Source: DATHBP01 sp035296085 | Lineage (GTDB): Bacteria > Actinomycetota > Actinomycetes > Propionibacteriales > Nocardioidaceae | Assembly (NCBI GenBank): GCA_035296085.1 | Contig: DATHBP010000110.1 | Coordinates: forward strand, 1 to 24,060 | Reading direction: 5' to 3' | Length of the DNA: 24,060 nucleotides | Shown: positions 7,417 through 16,404 of the stretch, in pieces | How positions within the stretch are numbered: position 1 is the first letter of the stretch | Layout of the letters: every line of letters starts with the position of its first letter | The notes under the pieces: model-generated | Told to the model about the DNA's origin: nothing | What the model saw: the letters and a program-made list of their open reading frames with translations, nothing else | The model's database searches: none | Position numbers and translations under genes: made by a program

Positions 7417-8948
7417 GGAGCGCCGTCCGGCCCGACGAAGGACACCTCGGTCGGCTCCGGGTCGCTGCTGTCCATGTGCTGGAGCGTCACGTCGACGGCA
7501 GGACGGATCACGTCGAGGGCAGGCTTGGGATAGAAGCCGAGCACGACGAGCAAGGCCACCAGCGGCGCCAGCGCCGCGATCTCACGGCCGTTCAGGTCAC
7601 GGATGCGCCGGTTGCTCTCCCGCAGCGGCCCGGTCATGGTGCGCTGGTAGACGATGAGGATGTAGAGCGCGGCCACGATGATGCCGAGCGTCGCGAAGAC
7701 CGCAGCGGGCGCCGACCTGGTGAATGTGCCGGCCAGCACGAGGAACTCGCTGACGAACGGCGCCAGTCCGGGCAGCGAGAGACTGGAGAGCCCGGCGACC
7801 AGGAAGATGCCCGCCAGCACCGGGGCAACCTGGTCGACGCCACCGAAGTCGCCGACCATCGCCGACCCGCGCCGCCGGATCAAGAAGCCCGTCACCAAGA
7901 ACAGCGCCGCGGTCGAGATGCCGTGGTTGAACATGTACAGCGTCGAGCCGGACTGGCCCTGGCTGGTGAGCACGAAGATGCCGAGCACGATGAAGCCGAA
8001 GTGCGAGATCGATGTGTAGGCGATGAGGCGGCGGATGTCGTTCTGGCCGATGGCGAGCAGCGCGCCGTAGAGGATGCTGAACACCGCGAGCACGATCACG
8101 ACCGGGGTGGCCCACCGCGACGCCTCGGGGAAGAGGCCCAGGCAGAAACGGATCATGCCGAACGTCCCGATCTTGTCGAGCACGCTCACCAGCAGCACGC
8201 TGGTGCCCGGGGTTCCTGCGCTGGCGGCGTCGGGCAGCCAGGTGTGCAGGGGCCACATCGGCGCCTTGATCGCGAAAGCGGCGAAGAAGCCGAGGAAAAG
8301 CCAGCGTCCCGTCGCCTCGTCGATGGGCATCTCCATCAGGTCGCTCAGCAGGTAGGTGGGCCCCCCCGGCGTGCGCGACGACACGACGTAGAGCCCGATG
8401 ACCGAGGCCAGCATCAGCAGCCCGCCGAAGAGGCTGTAGAGCAGGAACTTCATGGCGGCGTACGACCGCTGGGGCCCGCCGAAGCCGCCGATCAGGAAGT
8501 AGATCGGGATGAGGGTGGCTTCGAACAAGACGTAGAACAAGAACACGTCGGTTGCAGCGAAGACGCCGATCGCCAGCCCTTCGAGGGCGAGCACCCAGGC
8601 GAAGAACGTCTTCGGGCTCCACCGTCCGCCGTCCGCGTCGTGCCAGGAGGCGAGGATCACCACTGGGGTGAGGATCGTGGTGAGCAGCACGAGGACCAGC
8701 CCGATCCCGTCCACGCCGAGCGCGTAGTGCGCGCCGAACGCGGGAATCCAGCTGGCCTCCTCGCTGAACTGGAACCCGCCGCCGGGCACGAAGCGGACAG
8801 CCATCGCGACGCTGAGCCCGAGAGTGACCAGCGAGACGGCGAACGCAACCTGCCTTGCGAAGTCGGCCCGAGTCCCGGGCAGCATCGCAAGCGCGATGGC
8901 GCCGAGCAGTGGCAGCGCCGCGAGCACCGTCAGCCAGGGGAAGTTCAT
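7413..8948 (-). CDS. nuoM: NADH-quinone oxidoreductase subunit M (antiporter-like)
   Basis: NuoM is the middle or distal antiporter-like subunit of the proton-pumping membrane arm. The 511-residue protein has about 14 membrane segments. Key sites are FYVLFEATLIPIYFLIGG (channel glutamate), AFAIKAPMWPLHTWLPDAASAG (lysine of the half-channel) and the SVLDKIGTFGMIRF segment (second lysine). The loop after LPDA reads with PGTS instead of the EAPT seen in proteobacterial NuoM; I believe this is usual for actinobacteria. QNDIRRLIAYTSISHFGF marks the broken-helix region. The ATG overlaps the nuoL stop (ATGA). Confidence 0.97.
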   Translation of the reverse strand: MNFPWLTVLAALPLLGAIALAMLPGTRADFARQVAFAVSLVTLGLSVAMAVRFVPGGGFQFSEEASWIPAFGAHYALGVDGIGLVLVLLTTILTPVVILASWHDADGGRWSPKTFFAWVLALEGLAIGVFAATDVFLFYVLFEATLIPIYFLIGGFGGPQRSYAAMKFLLYSLFGGLLMLASVIGLYVVSSRTPGGPTYLLSDLMEMPIDEATGRWLFLGFFAAFAIKAPMWPLHTWLPDAASAGTPGTSVLLVSVLDKIGTFGMIRFCLGLFPEASRWATPVVIVLAVFSILYGALLAIGQNDIRRLIAYTSISHFGFIVLGIFVLTSQGQSGSTLYMFNHGISTAALFLVTGFLIRRRGSAMVGDFGGVDQVAPVLAGIFLVAGLSSLSLPGLAPFVSEFLVLAGTFTRSAPAAVFATLGIIVAALYILIVYQRTMTGPLRESNRRIRDLNGREIAALAPLVALLVVLGFYPKPALDVIRPAVDVTLQHMDSSDPEPTEVSFVGPDGAP

Positions 8949-10846
8949 CCGAGGCTCACCGCCAGCAACGCGATGACGACGATCGCGGACCCGGCGAGCA
9001 TCGACAGCGCGTACGAGCGGACGAACCCCGTCTGCCAGCGACGAGCTCGCCCGGAGCTGCCACCGACCAGCGCGGCCATCCCATTGACCGCCCCGTCGAC
9101 CCCGCGGTTGTCGAAGAAGACGAGGAACCGGGTGAGGTACTGGCCGGGCCGCATCAGCAGCGCCTCGTTCACCGCGTCACCGTAGAGGTTGCGGCGCGCA
9201 GCCACCGTCAGCGGTGACACGTTGGTAGGGGCGGTCGCCGGCACGCGCGCTCGGCCGAACATCACCCACGCAACCGTCACGCCGATCGCCACGACGAGCA
9301 GCACGAGCCCGCTGATCACGATCGGCGGCAGCGGGGCCTCGTGCACGACGGCCTCACCGACGACTGGCTCGAGCCAATGCACTATCCAGTCGCTGAGAAT
9401 GAGCGCGCCACCGCCGACAGACAGCGCAGCCAGGACGATCAGCGGAACGGTCATGACGGCCGGCGACTCGTGCGGATGGGTGTTGTCGGCCCAGCGCTTC
9501 TCGGAGATGAACGTCATGAGCATGAGCCGGGTCATGTAGAACGCGGTGATGCCCGCGCCCAGCATGGCTCCGATCCCCACCAGCCAAGAGTGCTCGAACG
9601 CGGTCTCGATGATCTTGTCCTTGCTCCAGAAACCGGAAAAGCCGGGGAAACCGATGATCGCGAGGTAGCCGAGGCCGAACGTCAGGAACGTGACGGGCAG
9701 CACCCGGCGCAGCGCCCCGTAGCGGCGCATGTCGACCTCGTCGTCCATCGCGTGCATCACCGAGCCGGCGCCCAGGAACAAGTTGGCCTTGAAGAACCCG
9801 TGCGTCAGCAAGTGGAAGATCGCGAACGCGTAACCCACCGCCCCAAGGCCGGCAGCCAGCATCATGTAGCCGATCTGGCTCATGGTCGAGCCCGCCAGCG
9901 CGCGCTTGATGTCGTCCTTCGCGCACCCGATCACCGCGCCCCACAGCAGCGTGACCAGCCCGACGACGACCACGGCGGTCTGGGCGACGGGCGCTGCGTC
10001 GTAGATGAAGTGCGATCTGGTGACAAGGTAGACCCCGGCGGTCACCATGGTCGCGGCGTGGATGAGCGCCGACACCGGGGTGGGGCCTTCCATCGCGTCC
10101 AGCAGCCAGCTCTGCAGCGGCACCTGGGCGGACTTGCCGCACGCGCCAAGCAGCAAGAGCAGCCCGATCACCGTGAGGACAGTGGTCGACGCGGACTCCA
10201 CCGAGCTCGCCACTCCCTCGAAGGACATCGTGCCGAAAGCCGCGAACATCGCCATGATCGCCAGCGCCATGCCGACATCGCCGACCCGGTTGACCACGAA
10301 CGCCTTCTTTGCGGCAGTCGCCGCGGTGTGCTTGTGCTGCCAGAAGCCGATCAGCAGGTAGGACGCCAAGCCGACGCCTTCCCAGCCGAGGAACACCGCG
10401 AGGTAGTCGTCGGCGAGCACCAGGACCAGCATCGCGGCGACGAAGAGGTTCATGTACGCGAAGAACCGCTTGCGCCGCTCGTCGTGGGCCATGTAGCCGA
10501 TCGAGTAGATGTGGATGAGGCTGCCCACGCCGGTGATGAGCAGGACGAACACGGCGGAGAGCTGGTCGAACAGCAGCGAGAAGTCGACGTGGAAGCTGTT
10601 GACCGAGATCCAGGTGAACAGGTGCTGACCGACCGCTCGACTCTCCTCCGGCCGGTCGAGCAGGCCGGCGAAGGCGGCGACGGCGATCGCGAAGGATGCG
10701 AGTGGGGCAGCGGTTCCGAGCAGGTGCCCCCACCGGTCGCCTCGGCGGCCGACGAGCAGGAGCACCGCAGCGCTCGCGGCGGGGATGGCGATGATCAGCC
10801 ACAGCAACGAGAAAGCACCGCCGACACCGGTCGACACGTCGCTCAC
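8945..10846 (-). CDS. nuoL: NADH-quinone oxidoreductase subunit L (antiporter-like, distal)
   Basis: NuoL is the distal antiporter-like subunit whose C-terminal lateral helix braces the membrane arm. The 633-residue length is in the usual range, including the final amphipathic helix and terminal membrane segment. Conserved elements are LGWEGVGLASYLLIGFW (channel glutamate), AAKKAFVVNRVGDVG, WLLDAMEGPTPVSALIHAATMV and KDDIKRALAGSTMSQIGYM. The start is GTG. Its Shine-Dalgarno, GAGGAG, overlaps the nuoK stop codon about 10 nt upstream, so translation is probably coupled across the 13-nt gap. Its 3' end overlaps the nuoM ATG. Confidence 0.97.
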   Translation of the reverse strand: MSDVSTGVGGAFSLLWLIIAIPAASAAVLLLVGRRGDRWGHLLGTAAPLASFAIAVAAFAGLLDRPEESRAVGQHLFTWISVNSFHVDFSLLFDQLSAVFVLLITGVGSLIHIYSIGYMAHDERRKRFFAYMNLFVAAMLVLVLADDYLAVFLGWEGVGLASYLLIGFWQHKHTAATAAKKAFVVNRVGDVGMALAIMAMFAAFGTMSFEGVASSVESASTTVLTVIGLLLLLGACGKSAQVPLQSWLLDAMEGPTPVSALIHAATMVTAGVYLVTRSHFIYDAAPVAQTAVVVVGLVTLLWGAVIGCAKDDIKRALAGSTMSQIGYMMLAAGLGAVGYAFAIFHLLTHGFFKANLFLGAGSVMHAMDDEVDMRRYGALRRVLPVTFLTFGLGYLAIIGFPGFSGFWSKDKIIETAFEHSWLVGIGAMLGAGITAFYMTRLMLMTFISEKRWADNTHPHESPAVMTVPLIVLAALSVGGGALILSDWIVHWLEPVVGEAVVHEAPLPPIVISGLVLLVVAIGVTVAWVMFGRARVPATAPTNVSPLTVAARRNLYGDAVNEALLMRPGQYLTRFLVFFDNRGVDGAVNGMAALVGGSSGRARRWQTGFVRSYALSMLAGSAIVVIALLAVSLG

Positions 10847-10859
10847 GGGCGCTGGCTCC

Positions 10860-11159
10860 TCAGTACTTCAGCAGGCTGGCGTCGTCGACCGAGGCCGACC
10901 GGCGGGTGCGGAAGATCGTGACGATGATCGCGAGACCGACAACGACCTCGGCGGCCGCCACCACCATGACGAAGAACGCCGCGATCTGGCCGTCGAGGTT
11001 GCCGTGCACGCGGGCGAACGTGACGAACGAGAGGTTGACCGCGTTGAGCATGAGCTCGACGCACATGAACACCACGATCGCGTTGCGGCGCAGCAGGACA
11101 CCGGTCGCACCAATCGAGAACAGCAGCGCGGACAGGATTAGGAACGGTGTCGGGCTCAC
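10860..11159 (-). CDS. nuoK: NADH-quinone oxidoreductase subunit K
   Basis: NuoK is a small membrane-arm subunit that carries essential buried glutamates for proton translocation. With the GTG start at 11159 the protein is 99 residues, the normal size, and has three membrane helices. The glutamates are visible in FMCVELMLNAVNLSF (helix 2) and AAAEVVVGLAIIV (helix 3). A longer reading from 11378 adds an arginine-rich, non-homologous N-terminus that overlaps nuoJ, so I rejected it. An AGGTGG motif about 5 nt upstream supports the GTG. The gap to nuoJ is 40 nt, the longest inside the operon. Confidence 0.96.
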   Translation of the reverse strand: MSPTPFLILSALLFSIGATGVLLRRNAIVVFMCVELMLNAVNLSFVTFARVHGNLDGQIAAFFVMVVAAAEVVVGLAIIVTIFRTRRSASVDDASLLKY

Positions 11160-11199
11160 TGCCGCCACCTGCCCTGCGGTGCACCGTGGGGTCGGCGGC

Positions 11200-11988
11200 T
11201 CACGCCTGCCTCCCGCCGCGCTCGGTGCCGCCGGGGTCGATTGCCCGCAGCGTCGCGTCGACCTCGTCCTGGTCGGAGAAGACCGCCCCGACCGGTGGCA
11301 GGTCGCCACGGGCGCGCAGTACCCGGGATATCGAAAGCTCCGACGGTGTCCCGTCGGCCAGCAGCGCGGGGGTACCAACGGCGTTGTGCCGGGCCAGCAC
11401 CCCCGGCGACGGGAGCGTGCCTGGATGCGTGCCGTGCTCGGCGTAGTTGCGCATCCGCGCCGTGGCGAGGTCCCGCTGCGTGGGCTTTGCAGTCAACCGC
11501 TCCTGGTGCGCGAGCACCATCGCGCCGAGCCCCGCAGTGATGAGCAGCGCACTCGTCACCTCGAAGGCGAGCACGTAACGGGAGAAGATAAGCCCGGCGA
11601 CGCCCTCGACGTTGCCGTCGGCGTTGGCGGCCCCGAGGCCGACGACGGTGCCGACCACTGTCTGGGCGAGGGCCGTGACCAGCAGCGCGCCGAAGGCAAG
11701 CCCGACGACAAGCCCCATCCAGCGCTGGCCCCGGATCGTCTCGATCGTCGAGTCCGATGCGTCGACGCCGACCAGCATGAGCACGAACAAGAAGAGCATC
11801 AGCACCGCGCCGGTGTAGACGATGATCTGCACGGCGAAGAGGAACGGCGCGCCCTGGGCGACGTACAGAACGGCGAGGCACACCATGATCACGGCGAGCA
11901 TGAGCGCGGAGTGCACGGCCTTACGGGCGAAGACGAGGCCGAGGGCCGCAACGACCATCACGGGCGCCAGCAGCCAGAAAACGATCAC
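11200..11988 (-). CDS. nuoJ: NADH-quinone oxidoreductase subunit J with cytoplasmic tail
   Basis: NuoJ is a membrane-arm subunit of complex I whose helix 3 changes conformation during coupling. The first about 175 residues form five membrane helices with the conserved VQIIVYTGAVLMLFLFVLML segment and VGVD after it. A polar C-terminal extension of about 85 residues begins near LTAKPTQRDLATARMRNYAEHG and includes PGVLARHNAVGTPALLADG. Proteobacterial NuoJ lacks such a tail; to my knowledge actinobacterial NuoJ commonly has one. The GTG start overlaps the nuoI stop (GTGA). Confidence 0.96.
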   Translation of the reverse strand: MIVFWLLAPVMVVAALGLVFARKAVHSALMLAVIMVCLAVLYVAQGAPFLFAVQIIVYTGAVLMLFLFVLMLVGVDASDSTIETIRGQRWMGLVVGLAFGALLVTALAQTVVGTVVGLGAANADGNVEGVAGLIFSRYVLAFEVTSALLITAGLGAMVLAHQERLTAKPTQRDLATARMRNYAEHGTHPGTLPSPGVLARHNAVGTPALLADGTPSELSISRVLRARGDLPPVGAVFSDQDEVDATLRAIDPGGTERGGRQA

Positions 11989-12551
11989 GGTGCGACCTCG
12001 GTGTCGCCGGAGATCGCTGCCAGCTCGTCGTCGGGTGGGCGCATGGTGCCGCGGTAGTAGTCGGAGTCGTCGTCGCCGAGCCGCATGGGGTGCGGCGGTG
12101 CCTCCATGCCGGGCAGCAGCGGCGCGAGCAGGTCGGTCTTCTCATAGATCAGGGACTCGCGGGAGTCGTCGGCAAGCTCGTACTCGTTGGTCATCGTCAG
12201 CGCGCGGGTGGGGCACGCCTCGATGCACAACCCGCACAGGATGCAGCGCAGATAGTTGATCTGGTAGACGCGGCCGTAGCGCTCGCCGGGCGAGTAACGC
12301 TCGTCCGCCAGGTTGTCGGCGCCTTCGACGTAGATGGCGTCGGCCGGGCACGCCCAGGCGCAGAGCTCGCACCCGATGCATTTCTCGAGCCCGTCGGGCC
12401 AGCGGTTGAGCTGGTGGCGGCCGTGGAAGCGCGGTGCAGTCGGCTTCTTCTCGAACGGGTACTGCTCGGTGACCACCTTGCGGAACATCGTCCGGAACGT
12501 GACGCCGAAGCCGGCGACCGGATCCCAGAACTGCTCCTTGACGCTAGCCAC
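11985..12551 (-). CDS. nuoI: NADH-quinone oxidoreductase subunit I (ferredoxin-like)
   Basis: NuoI carries the two [4Fe-4S] clusters N6a and N6b that pass electrons from the NuoG arm to NuoB. Both cysteine sets are intact: Cys58, 61, 64 and 68 in KCIGCELCAWACP, and Cys103, 106, 109 and 113 in RCILCGLCIEACP. The C-terminal 70 residues are variable and acidic. The 188-residue length is normal. The GTG start has a strong purine-rich Shine-Dalgarno (GGAGGAG) 3-4 nt upstream. A 32-nt gap separates it from nuoH. Confidence 0.97.
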   Translation of the reverse strand: MASVKEQFWDPVAGFGVTFRTMFRKVVTEQYPFEKKPTAPRFHGRHQLNRWPDGLEKCIGCELCAWACPADAIYVEGADNLADERYSPGERYGRVYQINYLRCILCGLCIEACPTRALTMTNEYELADDSRESLIYEKTDLLAPLLPGMEAPPHPMRLGDDDSDYYRGTMRPPDDELAAISGDTEVAP

Positions 12552-12583
12552 GTCTCCTCCTGCGGGCAGACATCGCCGAGCGG

Positions 12584-13951
12584 CTAGCCATCGTCGTCCC
12601 CCTCCCGCGCATGCCTCGGCTCGTAGGTCGGGCTGCTGCCCACGCTCACCTGCGCGGAGGTGATGGCCGGCTGCTCGGCCGCTCCAGGCATCGGCGGGAC
12701 AGGGTAGCCGCCGGCATAGGCGTCGAACTCAGCCGGTGGCTTCGCCGCTGGCGCTGGCGGCTCGTCTGAGCCAACGAACGTGAGCACAAGCATCAGCACG
12801 ACAACGACCGCGGCGGCACCGAACACATAGCGCCGGTCCAGTCCGCCTTGCAGGTCGATGGCCCGGATCGTGGCGACGGCGATGATCCATACCAGCGCTC
12901 CGGGGATCAGGTACTTCCAGCCGAGCTTCATGAACTGGTCGTAGCGCAGCCGTGGCAGGGTGCCGCGGAGCCAGATGAACACGAAGATGAACAGCATGAC
13001 CTTGCCGAGGAACCACAGCACCGGCCAGTAGCCGGTGTTCGCGTCATCCCACAATGACAGCGGCCACGGCGCGCGCCATCCGCCGAAGAACAGGGTGGTG
13101 GCGAGCGTGGAGACCGTGACCATGTTGACGTACTCGGCGAGGAAGAACAGCGCGAACTTCAGCGAGGAGTACTCCGTGTGGAACCCGCCGACGAGCTCGC
13201 CCTCGGCTTCAGCGAGGTCGAACGGCGCGCGGTTGGTCTCCCCGACCATCGCGATCATGTAGATGACCAGCGACGGGATGAGCATCAGGCCGAACCACAG
13301 CGGCTCTTGGGCGGCGACGATCTCCGAAGTCGACAGCGAGCCCGCATAGAGGAACACGGCGACGAGCGCGAGACCCATCGCCACCTCGTAGGAGATCATC
13401 TGAGCCGACGAGCGCAGACCGCCGAGCAGCGAATAGGTCGAGCCGGACGACCATCCGGCCAGGACGATTCCGTAGATTCCGATCGAGGCAGCGGCCAGCA
13501 CGAACAACACCGCGACCGGCAGGTCGGTCAGCTGCAGCGGTGTGCGGATGTCGGTGAACGGGACCTGCACCTCCGGGCCGAACGGGATCACCGCGAAGGC
13601 TATGAACGCCGGGATTGTCGAGACGACCGGCGCGAGCACGAAGATGACCTTGTCGGCGGCCTTGGGGACCAGGTCTTCCTTCAGGGCGAGCTTGATGCCG
13701 TCGGCGAGGCTCTGCAGCAGCCCGAACGGCCCGTGGACGTTGGGCCCGATGCGGTGCTGCATGCGCGCGACGACCCGCCGCTCGAGCCAGATGTTGAGCA
13801 ATGTGAGCACGACGAGCAAGCCGAACACCAAGATCACCTTGATGATCACGAGCCACCACGGGTCGTGGCCGAACAAGGGGAGGCCCGGGCCGTGACCCAA
13901 CGCGGGGAGACCACCCGGCGCCAGCAGCGAGGTGCCTACAGTCGCCGTCAT
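12584..13951 (-). CDS. nuoH: NADH-quinone oxidoreductase subunit H with C-terminal extension
   Basis: NuoH joins the membrane and peripheral arms and forms much of the quinone chamber. Conserved parts are RMQHRIGPNVHGPFGLLQSL, the charged loop GETNRAPFDLAEAEGELVGG, and FHTEYSSLKFALFFLAEY. At 455 residues it is longer than the roughly 320-340 of many NuoH proteins. The extra part after about residue 365 holds one more strongly hydrophobic stretch (FGAAAVVVVLMLVLTFVG), then a proline- and alanine-rich polar tail. Long NuoH tails occur in other actinobacteria as far as I know. The ATG overlaps the nuoG stop (ATGA). Confidence 0.97.
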   Translation of the reverse strand: MTATVGTSLLAPGGLPALGHGPGLPLFGHDPWWLVIIKVILVFGLLVVLTLLNIWLERRVVARMQHRIGPNVHGPFGLLQSLADGIKLALKEDLVPKAADKVIFVLAPVVSTIPAFIAFAVIPFGPEVQVPFTDIRTPLQLTDLPVAVLFVLAAASIGIYGIVLAGWSSGSTYSLLGGLRSSAQMISYEVAMGLALVAVFLYAGSLSTSEIVAAQEPLWFGLMLIPSLVIYMIAMVGETNRAPFDLAEAEGELVGGFHTEYSSLKFALFFLAEYVNMVTVSTLATTLFFGGWRAPWPLSLWDDANTGYWPVLWFLGKVMLFIFVFIWLRGTLPRLRYDQFMKLGWKYLIPGALVWIIAVATIRAIDLQGGLDRRYVFGAAAVVVVLMLVLTFVGSDEPPAPAAKPPAEFDAYAGGYPVPPMPGAAEQPAITSAQVSVGSSPTYEPRHAREGDDDG

Positions 13952-16404
13952 CGCGCGCCGGCCCGGAGTCGTACGACGCCGCCCGGCCCGACTCCCAGCG
14001 TGCGGCGCAGGGATCTGCCGTCGACCCGCTCGGGAACCCAGACGACACCGTCGTCGAGGTCGACGAGCGTGACCGGCAGGGTCAGCGCACCAGTGTCGGT
14101 CGACAGCGTCACGTCGTCACCGACGGAGACCCCGAGCGCCTCCGCGGTGCCGACCGAGACGGCGGCCACCGGCTGCCGCGCGGTGGCGTTGAGTGCCGGC
14201 TCACCGTCAAGCATTCGCCCGCCGTCGAGCAACAGCCTCCACGCGGCAAGCCGGAACTCGCCGTCCCCGGCCTGCGTCGGCGCCTGTGGTCGAGCCGTGG
14301 GGGACAACGCCGGTGCGCCGTCCCAACGGCCGATCTGGGCGATCTCGGCACGCGCCTGCTCCACGGTGCGGAAGCCGAGGTCTGCGTCAAGCTCCTCCGC
14401 GATGCCGGCAAGGACCCGCAGGTCCGGCAGCGACCCCGCCTCGCGCAGAACCGTGTCGAAGGGCCGCTCGCGGCCCTCCCAGTCAACGAACGTGCCGCCC
14501 TTTTCGGCCACCGGCGCCACCGGGAAGACCACGTCGGCGAGCGCGGTGACCTCGCTCGAGCGGATCTCCAGGCTGACCAGGAAAGGCACTGCCTCGAGTG
14601 CCGCCAAAGCTGCCGCCGGGTCGGAGAGGTCGTCGACCTGCACGCCGCCGACGACGAGTGCGCGCAGGTTGCCCAAAGTGGCACCGGCGAGGATCGCGTC
14701 GGTGTCGCGGCCGGGTGCGCCGGACAACGAGTCCACTCCCCACACAGCGGCCATGTCGACCCGGGCCGCAGGATCGGCGCTCGGGCGCCCTCCCGGCAGC
14801 AGGTCGGGCAGGCACCCGGCCTCCAGCGCTCCCCGCTCGCCGGCCCGGCGCGGCACCCAGGCCAACCGGGCGCCGGTGGCGTCGCCGAGCGCGGCGGCTG
14901 CGGTGAGCGCACCGGGCACCATGGCCAGTCGCTCCCCCACGAGCACGACGGCGTCCGGACCCAGTGCGCGGGCACAGGCGACTGCCTGCTCCCCGAGGTC
15001 GTCACCGCCGGCCCGCAGCGCCGTCAGCGTGGCGGCCTCCCCACCGGGCGCCGTGCGGAGCAGGGCACCGTCGAGCTTGGCGAGTCCGCGAGAGGTGAAC
15101 GGGGCGACGGACCAGACGGGCAGGCCGGCCTTGCGCAGAGTCTTGCGCATCCGCAGGAAGACGATCGGTGACTCGTCTTCGGGCTCGAAGCCCACGAGCA
15201 GCACCGCCGACGCGGACTCGAGGTCGGCGTAGCGTACGCCGAGTCCTCGACCGGCGACCCGGGCGGACAGGAAGTCGGCTTCCTCGGCGGAGTGCGGCCG
15301 GGCGCGGAAGTCGATGTCGTTGCTCCGGAGCACGGCACGGGCGAACTTTCCGTAGGCGTAAGCGTCTTCCACCGTCACTCGGCCACCGGTCAGCACGCCG
15401 GCGGCACCGCGGGCGCCGCGCAAACCGTCGGCGGCGGTCGCGAACGCCTCCGGCCAGGAGGCGGGTCGCAGCTGCCCGTCGGCGGCGTCACGTACCAGCG
15501 GCGTGGTGATCCGGTCGACTTGGCGGGCGTAGGTGAACGCAAACCTGCCCTTGTCGCAGTTCCACTCCTCGTTGACCGCCGGGTCGGGTGCCGCGAGCCG
15601 GCGCATCACCTTGCCGCGACGGTGGTCGGTGCGCAGCGCGCAGCCCGACGCGCAGTGCTCACACACGCTCGGCGTCGAGATCAAGTCGAACGGTCGGGCG
15701 CGGAAACGGTACGCCGCGCTGGTGAGTGCCCCGACCGGGCAGATCTGGATCGTGTTGCCGGAGAAGTAGGACTCGAACGGCTCGTCCTGGTAGATGCCCA
15801 CCTGCTGCAGGGCCCCTCGGTCGAGCATGGCGATGAAGGGGTCCCCCGCGATCTGCTCGGAGAACCGGGTGCACCGGGCACAAAGCACGCAGCGCTCACG
15901 GTCCAGCAACACCTGGGCCGAGATCGGGATGGGCTTGGGGAACGTGCGCTTGGTCTCGACGTAGCGTGACTCGCCGCGCCCGTTGCTCATCGCCTGGTTC
16001 TGCAGCGGGCACTCTCCGCCCTTGTCGCACATCGGGCAGTCGAGCGGGTGGTTGATCAGCAGAAATTCCATGTTGCCCTGCTGGGCCTTGTCGGCCACCC
16101 CCGACGTCGCTTGGGTGCGGACCACCATTCCGGGCGCGACGCTCAGCGTGCAGGAGGCCTGCGGCTTGGGGATCGGTCGGCCGTTGCCGCCGTCGGGCAC
16201 CTCCACCAGGCACTGCCGGCACGCGCCGATCGGGTCGAGCAGCGGGTGGTCACAGAACCGCGGGATCGAGATGCCGACCTGCTCGGCGGCGCGGATCACG
16301 AGAGTGCCGGGGGGGACGCTGACCTCGATGTCGTCGATGGTCAGCGTCACGAGCTCCTCGCGGCGCTCGAGGTCGCTGCCCGGCTTCGCTGCTTGGACCG
16401 TCAT
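13948..16404 (-). CDS. nuoG: NADH-quinone oxidoreductase subunit G (iron-sulphur protein)
   Basis: NuoG is the large iron-sulphur subunit of the NADH-dehydrogenase module. All ligand sets are visible from the start at 16404: [2Fe-2S] N1b Cys51, 62, 65 and 85; N5 His119, Cys123, 126 and 132; N4 Cys172, 175, 178 and 222; and the off-path N7 cluster Cys248, 251, 255 and 283 (CX2CX3CX27C). The rest is a degenerate molybdopterin-oxidoreductase-like domain. The length is 818 residues. An in-frame ATG at 16476 would add 24 residues lying over nuoF; I prefer 16404 because it gives an ATGA overlap with the nuoF stop and has GGAGGT 4 nt upstream. Confidence 0.96.
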   Translation of the reverse strand: MTVQAAKPGSDLERREELVTLTIDDIEVSVPPGTLVIRAAEQVGISIPRFCDHPLLDPIGACRQCLVEVPDGGNGRPIPKPQASCTLSVAPGMVVRTQATSGVADKAQQGNMEFLLINHPLDCPMCDKGGECPLQNQAMSNGRGESRYVETKRTFPKPIPISAQVLLDRERCVLCARCTRFSEQIAGDPFIAMLDRGALQQVGIYQDEPFESYFSGNTIQICPVGALTSAAYRFRARPFDLISTPSVCEHCASGCALRTDHRRGKVMRRLAAPDPAVNEEWNCDKGRFAFTYARQVDRITTPLVRDAADGQLRPASWPEAFATAADGLRGARGAAGVLTGGRVTVEDAYAYGKFARAVLRSNDIDFRARPHSAEEADFLSARVAGRGLGVRYADLESASAVLLVGFEPEDESPIVFLRMRKTLRKAGLPVWSVAPFTSRGLAKLDGALLRTAPGGEAATLTALRAGGDDLGEQAVACARALGPDAVVLVGERLAMVPGALTAAAALGDATGARLAWVPRRAGERGALEAGCLPDLLPGGRPSADPAARVDMAAVWGVDSLSGAPGRDTDAILAGATLGNLRALVVGGVQVDDLSDPAAALAALEAVPFLVSLEIRSSEVTALADVVFPVAPVAEKGGTFVDWEGRERPFDTVLREAGSLPDLRVLAGIAEELDADLGFRTVEQARAEIAQIGRWDGAPALSPTARPQAPTQAGDGEFRLAAWRLLLDGGRMLDGEPALNATARQPVAAVSVGTAEALGVSVGDDVTLSTDTGALTLPVTLVDLDDGVVWVPERVDGRSLRRTLGVGPGGVVRLRAGAR

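Noticed and set aside
11160..11378. N-terminally extended nuoK
   Set aside because: The extra 73 residues overlap nuoJ and lack homology. The 99-residue form from GTG 11159 is the family's standard size.
13178..15232. 684-codon open frame on the plus strand opposite nuoG and nuoH
   Set aside because: It mirrors the real genes' codon bias. The product is rich in Arg, Asp, Glu, His and Ser with no domain, and it lies wholly antisense to well-supported nuo genes. The same applies to the plus-strand frames at 5761-6786, 7476-9185, 9341-10921, 10906-12057 and 21801-23273.
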